A model generated the notes under the pieces. The model worked only from the letters and a program-made list of their open reading frames with translations. It was not told the DNA's origin and made no database searches. Shown piece after piece: positions 17,296 to 26,136 of a DNA stretch of 64,000 nucleotides. The stretch covers positions 248,001 through 312,000 of the forward strand of contig NZ_DALZYX010000002.1 of NCBI RefSeq assembly GCF_031987975.1, in the 5' to 3' direction. Each line of letters begins with the position of its first letter. The stretch's first letter is position 1. The position numbers and the translations under genes were made by a program. The DNA is from Pseudescherichia sp031987975 (GTDB taxonomy: Bacteria; Pseudomonadota; Gammaproteobacteria; Enterobacterales; Enterobacteriaceae).

Positions 17296-17978
17296 GCTTC
17301 CTCCCGCAGTTCGCCGTTGACCAGCCGCAGGCGACGATCGCAGCGGGCCGCCAGCTGCGGATCGTGCGTGACCAGAATCAGCGTGGTGCCATACTGCTGG
17401 TTCATGGAGAAGAGCAGGTCGGCGATTTTATCTCCGGTCTGCCTGTCGAGGTTGCCGGTCGGCTCATCGGCAAAGAGCACGCCAGGACGACCATTGAAGG
17501 CGCGGGCCAGCGCCACCCGTTGCTGCTCGCCGCCTGAGAGCTGGGCGGGAAGATGATCCAGCCGCTTGCCAAGGCCGAGATCGGTCAGCAGCGCTTTGGC
17601 GTTCTCCCGGCTCTGGCGGCCATTTTCACCGCGCAGCAGCGCCGGCAGCTCGACGTTCTCCAGCGCGTTGAGGGTGGGGATCAGCATAAAGGACTGGAAA
17701 ACAAAGCCGACGTTTTGCGCCCGCAGCGCCGCCCGCGCCTCCTCATCCATGGTATGCAGAGGCTGGCCCAGCAGGTTAACCTCGCCGCTACTACCGTCGT
17801 CAAGCCCGGCAAGGATCGCCAGCAGGGTTGACTTGCCGGAACCCGACTCACCGATCAGGGCAATCGTCTGCGCCGGTTTGACAACCAGCTCAACTCCGGT
17901 GAGGATGGAAAGCTCATGTTCCCCCTGACCGACGGACTTCTTAAGATGATGAACTTCAACAATGTTTTCCGCTGGCAT
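17292..17978 (-). CDS. ybbA: ABC transporter ATPase YbbA
   Basis: A LolD/MacB-type ATPase of 228 residues, nearly identical to E. coli YbbA. Walker A is GESGSGKST near residue 43, the signature LSGGEQQR near 145, and Walker B LFADEPTGNLD near 167. It is cotranscribed with permease ybbP. Its first 33 coding bases overlap the divergent start of tesA, so each gene's translation-initiation region lies inside the other's coding sequence. The same overlap occurs in E. coli, which supports both starts. Confidence 0.94.
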   Translation of the reverse strand: MPAENIVEVHHLKKSVGQGEHELSILTGVELVVKPAQTIALIGESGSGKSTLLAILAGLDDGSSGEVNLLGQPLHTMDEEARAALRAQNVGFVFQSFMLIPTLNALENVELPALLRGENGRQSRENAKALLTDLGLGKRLDHLPAQLSGGEQQRVALARAFNGRPGVLFADEPTGNLDRQTGDKIADLLFSMNQQYGTTLILVTHDPQLAARCDRRLRLVNGELREEA

Positions 17979-18572
17979 TTGCCCTTCCTGTTTATGCTTC
18001 TGTTTACCTTCCGTGCCGCAGCCGCTGACACGCTGTTGGTTCTCGGTGACAGCCTGAGCGCCGGGTACCGCATGGCGGCCAGCTCGGCCTGGCCTGCGCT
18101 GCTGAATAATAAATGGCAGCAGACGCCGCCGGTGGTTAATGCCAGTATAAGCGGCGATACCTCACAGCAGGGGCTTTCTCGCCTGCCCGCGCTGCTGAAG
18201 CAGCATCAGCCGCGCTGGGTGCTGGTAGAGCTGGGGGGCAATGATGGCCTGCGCGGCTTCGCGCCACAGCAGACGGAGCAGACCCTGCGTAAAATTTTAC
18301 AGACCATTAAGGATGCAAACGCGCAGCCGCTGTTGATGCAGATCCGCCTGCCGGCCAACTATGGCCGTCGCTATACGGAGACCTTCAGCGCCATCTACCC
18401 CGCATTGGCGAAAGAGTTTAACGTGCCGCTGCTCCCCTTTTTTATGGAGGAGGTCTACCTCAAGCCGCAATGGATGCAGGAGGATGGCATTCACCCCAAT
18501 CTGGATGCCCAGCCGTTTATCGCCGACTGGATGGCCACGCGCCTTGCACCCTTAGTTAACCATGATAGTTAA
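17946..18572 (+). CDS. tesA: Acyl-CoA thioesterase I / lysophospholipase L1
   Basis: A periplasmic SGNH hydrolase (TesA/ApeA/PldC). The catalytic Ser is in GDSLS, Gly and Asn are in ISGD and GGND, and Asp/His in DGIHPN. An N-terminal signal peptide ends at AAA-ADT. Starting at the first of two ATG codons at 17946 gives 208 residues, the E. coli length; a ten-codon upstream extension is not supported. It is divergent from and overlaps ybbA by 33 bp. Confidence 0.95.
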   Translation: MMNFNNVFRWHLPFLFMLLFTFRAAAADTLLVLGDSLSAGYRMAASSAWPALLNNKWQQTPPVVNASISGDTSQQGLSRLPALLKQHQPRWVLVELGGNDGLRGFAPQQTEQTLRKILQTIKDANAQPLLMQIRLPANYGRRYTETFSAIYPALAKEFNVPLLPFFMEEVYLKPQWMQEDGIHPNLDAQPFIADWMATRLAPLVNHDS

Positions 18573-18613
18573 CCATGACTCATAAATAATCGGGGACGCC
18601 TACGGGTAAAGTT

Positions 18614-19384
18614 ATGCAAAAATCGGTTTTAATAACAGGATGTTCCAGCGGAATCGGTCTGGAAGCGGCGGTAGAGCTAAAGCGCCAGGGTTTTCATATC
18701 CTCGCCGCCTGCCGTAAGCCTGATGACGTCTCACGCATGAACGGGATGGGCTTTACCGGCATTCTGCTGGATCTCGACTCCCCGGAGAGCGTCGATCGCG
18801 CCGCCGATGAGATTATCGCGCGCACCGGCAATCGCCTCTACGGCATCTTCAACAACGCGGGCTACGGCGTCTACGGCCCGCTGGCCACCATTAGCCGCGA
18901 GCAGATGGAGCAGCAGTTTTCTGCCAACTTCTTTGGCGCGCATCAACTGACCATGCGCCTGCTACCGGCAATGCTTCCCCACGGCGAGGGGCGTATCGTG
19001 ATGACCTCCTCGGTAATGGGGCTGATCTCCACGGCGGGACGCGGGGCCTACGCGGCGAGTAAATATGCTCTTGAAGCATGGTCTGACGCCCTGCGCATGG
19101 AGCTGCGCCACAGCGGCATTCAGGTGAGCCTGATCGAGCCAGGCCCTATCCGTACGCGCTTTACCAAAAACGTTAACCAGACCCAGCAGGATAACCCGGT
19201 GGAAAATCCTGGCATTGCCGCACGGTTTACCCTTGGCCCGGAGGCGGTGGTGGCAAAAGTGCGCCATGCTTTTGAGAGCAAGCGTCCAAAGCTGCGCTAT
19301 CCGGTGACGCTGGTCACCCACGCCGTCTGCTGGCTGAAGCGCCTGCTGCCGGGACGGGCGATGGATAAAATTTTGCGCGGGTGA
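18614..19384 (+). CDS. ybbO: Short-chain dehydrogenase YbbO
   Basis: A classical SDR of 256 residues. The cofactor motif TGCSSGIG is at residues 7-14, NNAG near 84, and the catalytic Tyr/Lys in YAASKYALE near 152. E. coli YbbO is reported to reduce aldehydes with NADP(H). It follows tesA by about 40 bases on the same strand and precedes cnoX, so a tesA-ybbO transcript is likely. The natural substrate is not evident. Confidence 0.92.
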   Translation: MQKSVLITGCSSGIGLEAAVELKRQGFHILAACRKPDDVSRMNGMGFTGILLDLDSPESVDRAADEIIARTGNRLYGIFNNAGYGVYGPLATISREQMEQQFSANFFGAHQLTMRLLPAMLPHGEGRIVMTSSVMGLISTAGRGAYAASKYALEAWSDALRMELRHSGIQVSLIEPGPIRTRFTKNVNQTQQDNPVENPGIAARFTLGPEAVVAKVRHAFESKRPKLRYPVTLVTHAVCWLKRLLPGRAMDKILRG

Positions 19385-19443
19385 GTTGAAGGCCACGCCT
19401 CTCAACCCCATGTAAAGATAAACGTGAAAACAGAGAATTAGCT

Positions 19444-20298
19444 ATGTCCGTACAGAATATTGTCACTATTACCGAAGCGAACCTCCAACAGACGCTGGAG
19501 CAGTCGGTCGCCACGCCGGTACTCTTCTACTTCTGGTCCGAACGCAGCCAGCACTGCCAGCAGCTGACCCCGGTGCTGGAGTCGCTGGCCGCGCAGTATA
19601 GCGGGCAGTTTATTCTGGCGAAGGTGGACTGCGACGCCGAGCAGATGGTGGCATCGCAGTTTGGCCTGCGGGCAATCCCTACCGTCTATCTGTTCCAGAA
19701 CGGCCAGCCGGTGGATGGTTTCCAGGGGCCGCAGCCGGAAGAGGCGATCCGCGCCCTGCTGGAAAAAGTGCTGCCTCGCGAAGAGGAGCTGAAAGCCCAG
19801 CAGGCGATGGCCCTGGCTCAGGAAGGCAAATATGCCGAGGCGCTGCCGCTGGCGAAAGAGGCCTGGCAGCTCTCAAACCAGAACGGCGAGTTTGGTCTGC
19901 TGCTGGCCGAAACGCTGATCGTTCTCAACCGCGCCGATGAAGCCGAAGCGGTGCTGAAAACCATTCCGCTGCAGGATCAGGATACGCGCTACCAGGGCCT
20001 GGTGGCGCAGATCGAGCTGCTGAAAAAAGCTGCCGACACCCCGGAAATCCAGCTTCTGCAGCAGCAGGTTGAGCAGTCGCCGGATAACGCCGAGCTGGCA
20101 ACGCAGCTGGCGTTGCAGCTGCATCAGGTTGGGCGCAACGAAGAGGCGCTGGAGCTACTGTTTAGCCACCTACGCAAGGATCTCACTGCCGCAAACGGTG
20201 AAGCGCGTAAAATGCTGCAGGAGATCCTCGCCGCACTGGGAACCGGCGACGCGCTGGCTTCGTCCTATCGCCGTAAGCTCTATTCACTGCTTTATTGA
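19444..20298 (+). CDS. cnoX: Chaperedoxin CnoX
   Basis: CnoX (YbbN) has an N-terminal thioredoxin fold and C-terminal TPR repeats, 284 residues in all. The usual CXXC is replaced by SQHC (Ser35, Cys38), and Cys63 (KVDCD) is present, as in E. coli. There CnoX binds unfolding substrates after HOCl stress, protects their cysteines through mixed disulfides and delivers them to GroEL. The TPR part begins near residue 115. The start is supported by position and N-terminal identity. Confidence 0.95.
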   Translation: MSVQNIVTITEANLQQTLEQSVATPVLFYFWSERSQHCQQLTPVLESLAAQYSGQFILAKVDCDAEQMVASQFGLRAIPTVYLFQNGQPVDGFQGPQPEEAIRALLEKVLPREEELKAQQAMALAQEGKYAEALPLAKEAWQLSNQNGEFGLLLAETLIVLNRADEAEAVLKTIPLQDQDTRYQGLVAQIELLKKAADTPEIQLLQQQVEQSPDNAELATQLALQLHQVGRNEEALELLFSHLRKDLTAANGEARKMLQEILAALGTGDALASSYRRKLYSLLY

Positions 20299-20329
20299 TT
20301 AACCGCTATCGCGGCAGGGAGGGTGTACA

Positions 20330-21247
20330 ATGCTAATCGTCATCCCGGTACTGATCTTCGTTGCACTGGTGATTGTCGGTGCGGGCGTGAAGATTGTGCC
20401 GCAGGGCTACCAGTGGACCGTCGAGCGCTTCGGGCGTTACACCAAATCGTTACAGCCAGGCCTGAGCCTGGTCGTGCCGTTTATGGACCGTATTGGCCGC
20501 AAAATCAACATGATGGAGCAGGTATTGGATATCCCCTCTCAGGAGGTGATCTCTAAAGATAACGCCAACGTCACCATCGATGCGGTCTGCTTTATTCAGG
20601 TGATTGATGCCCCGAAGGCGGCCTACGAGGTGAGCAACCTTGAGTTGGCGATCATTAACCTGACGATGACCAACATCCGTACCGTGCTGGGTTCGATGGA
20701 GCTGGATGAGATGCTCTCCCAGCGCGATAACATCAATACCCGCCTGCTGCACATTGTTGATGAGGCGACCAATCCCTGGGGCATTAAGGTGACGCGCATT
20801 GAGATCCGCGACGTGCGTCCGCCCGCCGAGCTTATCTCCTCTATGAACGCCCAGATGAAGGCTGAGCGAACCAAGCGCGCCTACATTCTGGAAGCGGAAG
20901 GGATCCGTCAGGCGCAGATCGTCAAAGCTGAGGGGGAGAAGCAGTCGAAGATCCTCAAGGCCGAGGGCGAGCGACAGTCAGCGTTTTTGCAGGCGGAAGC
21001 CCGTGAACGCTCGGCGGAGGCGGAGGCCCGCGCTACCCAGATGGTCTCCGAGGCGATTGCTGCCGGGGATATTCAGGCGGTGAACTACTTTGTGGCGCAG
21101 AAATACACCGAGGCGCTACAGCACATTGGCTCGTCAACCAACAGCAAAGTGGTGCTGATGCCGCTGGAGGCTAGCAGCCTGATGGGCTCTATCGCCGGCA
21201 TCGCCGAGCTGGTGAAAGAGAGCGCCAGCGAACGGAAAGGCTTATGA
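20330..21247 (+). CDS. qmcA: SPFH-domain membrane protein QmcA
   Basis: A prohibitin/stomatin-like protein of 305 residues. One N-terminal membrane segment (LIVIPVLIFVALVIVGAG) is followed by the SPFH domain and an Ala/Glu-rich coiled coil with repeats of KAEGEKQ/KAEGERQ near residues 195-235. QmcA forms large membrane cages, and its overexpression suppresses loss of FtsH/HtpX quality control. The NfeD-like partner gene ybbJ overlaps its stop by 4 bases, the usual SPFH-NfeD pairing. Confidence 0.95.
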   Translation: MLIVIPVLIFVALVIVGAGVKIVPQGYQWTVERFGRYTKSLQPGLSLVVPFMDRIGRKINMMEQVLDIPSQEVISKDNANVTIDAVCFIQVIDAPKAAYEVSNLELAIINLTMTNIRTVLGSMELDEMLSQRDNINTRLLHIVDEATNPWGIKVTRIEIRDVRPPAELISSMNAQMKAERTKRAYILEAEGIRQAQIVKAEGEKQSKILKAEGERQSAFLQAEARERSAEAEARATQMVSEAIAAGDIQAVNYFVAQKYTEALQHIGSSTNSKVVLMPLEASSLMGSIAGIAELVKESASERKGL

Positions 21248-21696
21248 TCGACTCCCTACTCCAGCACCCGCACCTCTTCTGGCTCAGCCTTGGCGGCCTG
21301 CTGCTGGCAGCCGAGATGCTGGGCGGCAACGGCTACCTGCTGTGGAGCGGCGTAGCGGCGGTGGTGACGGGCCTGCTGGTCTGGCTGCTGCCGTTCGGCT
21401 GGGAGTGGCAGGGGGCGCTTTTTGCCCTGCTCACCCTGCTGGCGGCGTGGCTGTGGTGGCGCTGGCTGGCCCGCCGCGTGCGCGAGCAGAAGCCTGCCGA
21501 CGCGGCGCTTAACCAGCGCGGCATGCAGCTTGTGGGCAAGCACTTTACCCTCGACACCCCTCTCGTCAATGGCCGCGGCCATATGCGCGTGGGTGACAGC
21601 ACATGGCCGGTGAGCGCCGATGACGATCTGCCCGCCGGTACGCCGGTGGAAGTGGTGGCGGTTGAGGGTATTACCCTACGCATTAAAGCGCGCTAG
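21244..21696 (+). CDS. ybbJ: NfeD-like membrane protein YbbJ
   Basis: 150 residues: two or three N-terminal membrane segments, then a small C-terminal OB-fold domain (about residues 90-150) typical of short NfeD proteins. It is the partner of the SPFH protein QmcA, to which it is translationally coupled. Its last 4 bases overlap the convergent end of cueR. Function is inferred from the family: modulation or anchoring of the SPFH assembly. Confidence 0.9.
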   Translation: MIDSLLQHPHLFWLSLGGLLLAAEMLGGNGYLLWSGVAAVVTGLLVWLLPFGWEWQGALFALLTLLAAWLWWRWLARRVREQKPADAALNQRGMQLVGKHFTLDTPLVNGRGHMRVGDSTWPVSADDDLPAGTPVEVVAVEGITLRIKAR

Positions 21697-22109
21697 CTCT
21701 CTTTAGCCGAATGACGGTGGCAACAGCCAGAGAGGTTATCAATAATCGGGCAGTCGGCACCGTCGTCGCCCGGACAGGCGTTCGCCAGAGCCAACAGCTG
21801 ATCGCGCATCGCCTGTAGTTCCCCAATATGCCGCTCGATCTCCGCCACCTTTTGCAGGGTGTACGCCTTCACGTCGGCGCTGTGCCGGGCCGGATCGTTA
21901 AACAGGGTGACCAGCTCGCCGCACTCCTCCAGATTGAAGCCCACCTGCCGCGCCTGGCGCAGCAGGGTTAGCTCATCCAGATGCTGCTGCGTGTAGCTGC
22001 GATAGCCGTTCTCGCTGCGCAGCGGCGGCGTCACCAGCCCCTTCTCCTCATAGAAGCGGATCGCCTTGCTGGTTAGGCCTGTCTTTTTTGCTACGTCGCT
22101 AATATTCAT
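21693..22109 (-). CDS. cueR: Copper-responsive MerR-family regulator CueR
   Basis: CueR senses Cu(I), Ag(I) or Au(I) and activates copA and cueO by untwisting promoters with a 19-bp spacer. The 138 residues contain an N-terminal winged helix (MNISDVAKKTGLTSKAIRF), a long dimerisation helix, and the metal-binding Cys112 and Cys120 in ACPGDDGADCP. The tail has Cys-Cys-His as in E. coli. It is divergent from its target copA. Confidence 0.96.
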   Translation of the reverse strand: MNISDVAKKTGLTSKAIRFYEEKGLVTPPLRSENGYRSYTQQHLDELTLLRQARQVGFNLEECGELVTLFNDPARHSADVKAYTLQKVAEIERHIGELQAMRDQLLALANACPGDDGADCPIIDNLSGCCHRHSAKES

Positions 22110-22118
22110 GGTTCCCCC

Positions 22119-22149
22119 TTGACCTTCCCCTTAATGGAAGGTTTAAGCT
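22119..22149 (+). promoter_or_regulatory. CueR-controlled copA promoter
   Basis: A CueR dyad (ACCTTCC 22122-22128, then a 7-base centre, then GGAAGGT 22136-22142) lies between a -35 TTGACC (22119-22124) and a -10 TAAGCT (22144-22149). The spacer is 19 bp, the long spacer typical of MerR-family promoters. Confidence 0.9.
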
Positions 22150-22207
22150 TATTCACAGTTAGCCAAAACAGCGGCTCAGTCAATCCTAAATGCACAGGAG
22201 TATGATG

Positions 22208-22419
22208 ATGTCCCAAACAATTGAACTGGCGCTGGAGGGTCTCTCCTGCGGCCACTGCGTCAAACGGGTGAAAGAGAGCCTTGAACAGCGCCCCGACGTG
22301 GAGCGCGCCGACGTCACTATCGACCGGGCGGAAGTCACCGGCAGCGCCGGTGCGGATGCACTGATCGATACCGTTAAACAGGCTGGATACGGGGCGACGC
22401 TTAGCCACCCAAAGGCTGA
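22208..22419 (+). other. copA(Z): copA programmed -1 frameshift product CopA(Z)
   Basis: The slippery heptamer CCCAAAG lies at 22408-22414, in phase C CCA AAG (codons 68-69). A -1 slip gives one Gly codon and then TGA at 22417-22419, yielding a 70-residue protein that is just the first metal-binding domain. E. coli copA makes a 70-residue copper chaperone in the same way. The signal is seen in sequence; its use here is inferred from E. coli. Confidence 0.75.
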
Positions 22420-24709
22420 TCCGCTGGCAGAGTCATCATCTCCGTCGGAAGCACTGACAGCGGCCGAACCAGAGCTTCCGGCAGCGGATGATACCGACGA
22501 CAGCCAGCAGCTGTTGTTGAGTGGCATGAGCTGCGCCAGCTGCGTTACCCGAGTGCAGAAAGCCTTGCAGGCGGTACCCGGCGTAACCCAGGCACGGGTC
22601 AATCTGGCGGAGCGCTCTGCGCTGGTGATGGGCAGCGCCTCCGCCGCTGAATTAGTGAGCGCGGTAGAGAACGCGGGCTACGGCGCGGAGGCGATTGACG
22701 ATGACGCCACCCGCCGCGAACGTCAGCAGGAGACCGCCGTTGCCACCATGAAACGCTTCCGCTGGCAGGCGATTGTTGCTCTGCTGGTGGGCATCCCGGT
22801 GATGGTCTGGGGCATGATGGGTGACAACATGATGGTCACCGATGCCAACCGCAGCCTCTGGTTGATCATTGGCCTGGTTACCCTTGGCGTGATGATCTTC
22901 GCCGGGGGCCACTTCTACCGCAGCGCGTGGAAGAGCCTGCTCAACCGCACCGCGACCATGGACACCCTGGTGGCGCTGGGTACTGGAGCCGCATGGCTTT
23001 ACTCGATGGGCGTCAACCTCTGGCCAGCGTGGTTCCCGATGGAGGCTCGCCACCTTTACTATGAAGCCAGCGCAATGATTATCGGCCTGATCAACCTCGG
23101 CCACATGCTGGAGGCTCGCGCCCGCCAACGTTCATCGAAAGCGCTGGAGCGCCTGCTCGATCTGACGCCGCCCACCGCCAGGGTGGTGACTGATACCGGG
23201 GAAGAGACCGTTCCCCTTGCCGAAGTTCATCCGGGCATGACGCTGCGCCTGACAACCGGCGATCGCGTTCCGGTGGACGGGGAAATTACTCAAGGCGAAG
23301 CCTGGCTTGATGAGGCGATGCTGACCGGCGAACCTGTCCCGCAGCAGAAGCAGCGTGACGACACGATACATGCGGGGACGGTTGTCTCCGACGGTAGCGT
23401 ACTGTTCCGCGCCAGCCGCACCGGCAGCCACACTACTCTTTCGCGGATCGTGCGTCTGGTGCGTCAGGCCCAGAGCAGCAAGCCAGAGATCGGTCAGCTG
23501 GCGGACAGGATCTCCGCGGTTTTCGTGCCGGTGGTGGTCGCCATCGCGCTGATTAGCGGTGCGATCTGGTACGTCTTTGGCCCCGCGCCGCAGATTGTCT
23601 ATACCCTGGTGATCGCCACCACGGTGCTGATTATCGCCTGCCCTTGTGCCCTCGGCCTGGCGACGCCGATGTCGATTATTTCTGGCGTCGGCCGCGCCGC
23701 CGAGTTTGGCGTGCTGGTACGCGATGCCGATGCACTCCAGCGCGCCAGCCAGCTCGACACGCTGGTGTTTGATAAGACCGGCACCCTTACCGAGGGTCGC
23801 CCGCAGGTAACTACTGTGCTGACCTATGGCGATCTCACCAGCCAGCAGGCGCTGCGTCTGGCCGCCGGGCTGGAGCAGGGTTCCAGCCATCCGCTGGCTC
23901 GGGCGATTATCGATAAGGCTGGAACAGAACCGTTGGCAGAGGTAATTAACTTTCGTACCCTGCGTGGGCTAGGCCTGAGCGGTGAGAGCGAAGGTCGACG
24001 CCTGTTGCTGGGCAACCAGGCATTGTTGAATGAACAGGGAATTGATACTGCCACGCTGGAGAGCGACATCGCCACCCAGGCGGCCACGGGCGCAACGCCG
24101 GTACTGCTGGCAGTAGACGGTAAGGCAGCAGCGTTGATTGCTATTCGCGATCCGCTGCGTGAAGATAGCGTGGCGGCGCTACAGCGCCTGCATCAAGCTG
24201 GCTACCGGCTGGTGATGCTGACCGGTGACAATACCGTTACCGCCAATGCTATCGCCAAAGAGGCCGGGATCGATGAGGTGATTGCCGGCGTACTGCCGGA
24301 TGGCAAAGCCGCCGCGATTCAGGATCTGCAACGCCAGGGTCGCCAGGTGGCCATGGTCGGGGACGGTATCAATGATGCTCCGGCGCTGGCCCAAGCCGAG
24401 GTGGGTATCGCCATGGGCGGCGGCAGCGACGTGGCGATTGAGACCGCCGCCATCACCCTGATGCGCCACAGCCTGATGGGCGTTGCCGATGCGCTGGCCA
24501 TCTCTCGCGCCACGCTGCGCAATATGAAGCAGAACCTGGTGGGAGCATTTATCTATAACTCGCTGGGCATCCCGATTGCCGCTGGGATCCTGTGGCCGTT
24601 GACCGGAACGCTGCTTAATCCGGTGGTAGCGGGTGCAGCAATGGCGCTCTCCTCCATTACGGTCGTGAGCAACGCCAACCGTCTGCTGCGCTTTACCCCT
24701 AAAGAGTAG
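22208..24709 (+). CDS. copA: Cu(I)-exporting P1B-type ATPase
   Basis: CopA pumps Cu(I) from cytoplasm to periplasm. Two heavy-metal domains with CXXC (GLSCGHC near residue 11, GMSCASC near 105) precede eight membrane helices. Core motifs are TGE in the actuator domain, CPC in IIACPCALG, DKTGTLT for phosphorylation, and GDGINDAPA. Of three consecutive ATGs the third (22208) has the best spacing from CAGGAG and matches E. coli. An internal frameshift signal near codon 69 probably yields a short chaperone. Transcription comes from the CueR promoter upstream. Confidence 0.97.
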   Translation: MSQTIELALEGLSCGHCVKRVKESLEQRPDVERADVTIDRAEVTGSAGADALIDTVKQAGYGATLSHPKADPLAESSSPSEALTAAEPELPAADDTDDSQQLLLSGMSCASCVTRVQKALQAVPGVTQARVNLAERSALVMGSASAAELVSAVENAGYGAEAIDDDATRRERQQETAVATMKRFRWQAIVALLVGIPVMVWGMMGDNMMVTDANRSLWLIIGLVTLGVMIFAGGHFYRSAWKSLLNRTATMDTLVALGTGAAWLYSMGVNLWPAWFPMEARHLYYEASAMIIGLINLGHMLEARARQRSSKALERLLDLTPPTARVVTDTGEETVPLAEVHPGMTLRLTTGDRVPVDGEITQGEAWLDEAMLTGEPVPQQKQRDDTIHAGTVVSDGSVLFRASRTGSHTTLSRIVRLVRQAQSSKPEIGQLADRISAVFVPVVVAIALISGAIWYVFGPAPQIVYTLVIATTVLIIACPCALGLATPMSIISGVGRAAEFGVLVRDADALQRASQLDTLVFDKTGTLTEGRPQVTTVLTYGDLTSQQALRLAAGLEQGSSHPLARAIIDKAGTEPLAEVINFRTLRGLGLSGESEGRRLLLGNQALLNEQGIDTATLESDIATQAATGATPVLLAVDGKAAALIAIRDPLREDSVAALQRLHQAGYRLVMLTGDNTVTANAIAKEAGIDEVIAGVLPDGKAAAIQDLQRQGRQVAMVGDGINDAPALAQAEVGIAMGGGSDVAIETAAITLMRHSLMGVADALAISRATLRNMKQNLVGAFIYNSLGIPIAAGILWPLTGTLLNPVVAGAAMALSSITVVSNANRLLRFTPKE

Positions 24710-24721
24710 CTATTTGCACCT

Positions 24722-24761
24722 TCTCCCGGCTCGCGCTAGCATGAACTTTTCAGCCGGGAGA
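24722..24761 (+). promoter_or_regulatory. Hairpin over the ybaP ribosome-binding site
   Basis: TCTCCCGGCT (24722-24731) and AGCCGGGAGA (24752-24761) form a perfect 10-bp stem. Its right arm contains the GGGAGA Shine-Dalgarno of ybaP, 4 bases before the ATG. It could act as the copA terminator, or restrict translation of ybaP, or both. Confidence 0.5.
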
Positions 24762-24765
24762 GCCT

Positions 24766-25575
24766 ATGGGCCTGTTTAGCCGTTTAAAAATGCTGTTGGG
24801 CGCGCTGTATAGCCGCACTTACTCCTGGCCCGCGCTGGACATCACCCTGCCAGGCGGGCGCTACCTGCACCTTGTCGGCAGTATTCACATGGGCACCCGC
24901 GATATGTCTCCCCTGCCGGAGGGGCTGCTGCGCAAGCTTAAGCAGGCCGATGCTCTGATCGTTGAAGCTGACGTCTCCGTGAGCGGCTCGCCTTTTTCTG
25001 AACTTCCCCCACGCCCGCCGCTGGCCGAGCGGCTGGATCCCGCCCAGCTTGCCGATCTCTCCCGAGTGCTGAACGAGCTGTCGCTGCCGCTGGAGAGCTT
25101 TGACCAGCAGCCAGCCTGGAAGATCGCGCTAGTCTTGCAGGCCACCCAGGCCCAGCGCTTAGGCCTGCGCCCCGACTACGGTATCGACTACCAGATGCTC
25201 CAGGCCGCTCACGACAGGCGGCTGCGGGTGATTGAGCTGGAGGGGACGGCGGATCAGGTTAACCTGCTCTGCCAGCTGCCGGAGGATGGTAAAGCGCTAC
25301 TGCTGGATACTCTGACCCACTGGCACACTAACGCCCGGCTGTTGCAGGTGATGCTTAGCTGGTGGCTCAATAGCCCGCCTGCCGAGGCGTCGCAGTCCCT
25401 GCCCTCGACCTTTAGCCAGCCGCTTTACGATGTGCTGATGCACCAGCGCAACCAGGCCTGGTGCAAGCGGCTGCTGGCGCTGCCGCCGGGCCACTATGTG
25501 GTGGCAGCAGGCGCGCTGCATCTTTACGGCGAAGGAAATTTACCGACTCTGCTGCGGCAGAAAATTAGCGCCTAA
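24766..25575 (+). CDS. ybaP: TraB/GumN-like protein YbaP
   Basis: A 269-residue member of the TraB/PrgY/GumN fold (E. coli YbaP 264). The paired motifs of the fold are GSIHMGT near residue 37 and the C-terminal GALHLYGEGNL. They carry putative metal or catalytic His residues related to TIKI-type metalloproteases. There is no obvious signal peptide, and its physiological role is unknown. It follows copA, with a stem-loop covering its RBS. Confidence 0.88.
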   Translation: MGLFSRLKMLLGALYSRTYSWPALDITLPGGRYLHLVGSIHMGTRDMSPLPEGLLRKLKQADALIVEADVSVSGSPFSELPPRPPLAERLDPAQLADLSRVLNELSLPLESFDQQPAWKIALVLQATQAQRLGLRPDYGIDYQMLQAAHDRRLRVIELEGTADQVNLLCQLPEDGKALLLDTLTHWHTNARLLQVMLSWWLNSPPAEASQSLPSTFSQPLYDVLMHQRNQAWCKRLLALPPGHYVVAAGALHLYGEGNLPTLLRQKISA

Positions 25576-25654
25576 ACGGCAAGATGGTACTATTTTTGCG
25601 AGCGCCGTCAGGCGTATGCTGATAGCTCGCTCATCCGTGGTAAGAAGGATTTTT

Positions 25655-26134
25655 ATGACCCCCGCCGTAAAGTTACTCGAAAAGAATAAGATCCCTTTTC
25701 AGCTGCATAGCTACGATCACGATCCCAATGAAACTAACTTTGGCGACGAGGTGGTGCGTAAGCTGGGCCTGAACGCTGACCAGGTTTATAAAACGCTGCT
25801 GGTGGCGGTAAACGGCGATATGAAGCAGCTGGCGGTTGCGGTGACACCGGTGGCAGGCCAGCTGGATCTGAAAAAGGTCGCGAAGGCGCTGGGGGCGAAG
25901 AAGGTTGATATGGCCGATCCCGCTATTGCCCAGCGCACCACCGGCTATCTGGTGGGCGGTATCAGCCCGCTGGGGCAAAAAAAGCGCCTGCCGACGCTTA
26001 TTGACGCTCCTGCTCAGGCGTTCGCCACGATCTATATCTCCGGCGGCAAACGCGGGCTGGATATTGAGCTGGCGGCAGGCGACCTGGCGAAGATGCTGGA
26101 CGCAAAATTCGCCGATATCGCCCGCCGGGATTAA
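25655..26134 (+). CDS. ybaK: Cys-tRNA(Pro)/Cys-tRNA(Cys) deacylase YbaK
   Basis: A trans-editing factor that hydrolyses Cys-tRNA(Pro) made in error by prolyl-tRNA synthetase. The 159 residues from the ATG at 25655 equal E. coli YbaK; SD AGAAGGA is upstream, so the longer upstream reading is rejected. Key residues are the catalytic Lys of VYKTLLV (about residue 46), and the substrate-binding GYLVGGISPLG and GGKRGLDIE motifs. Its end converges on ushA with a 2-base gap. Confidence 0.95.
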   Translation: MTPAVKLLEKNKIPFQLHSYDHDPNETNFGDEVVRKLGLNADQVYKTLLVAVNGDMKQLAVAVTPVAGQLDLKKVAKALGAKKVDMADPAIAQRTTGYLVGGISPLGQKKRLPTLIDAPAQAFATIYISGGKRGLDIELAAGDLAKMLDAKFADIARRD

Positions 26135-26136
26135 CG

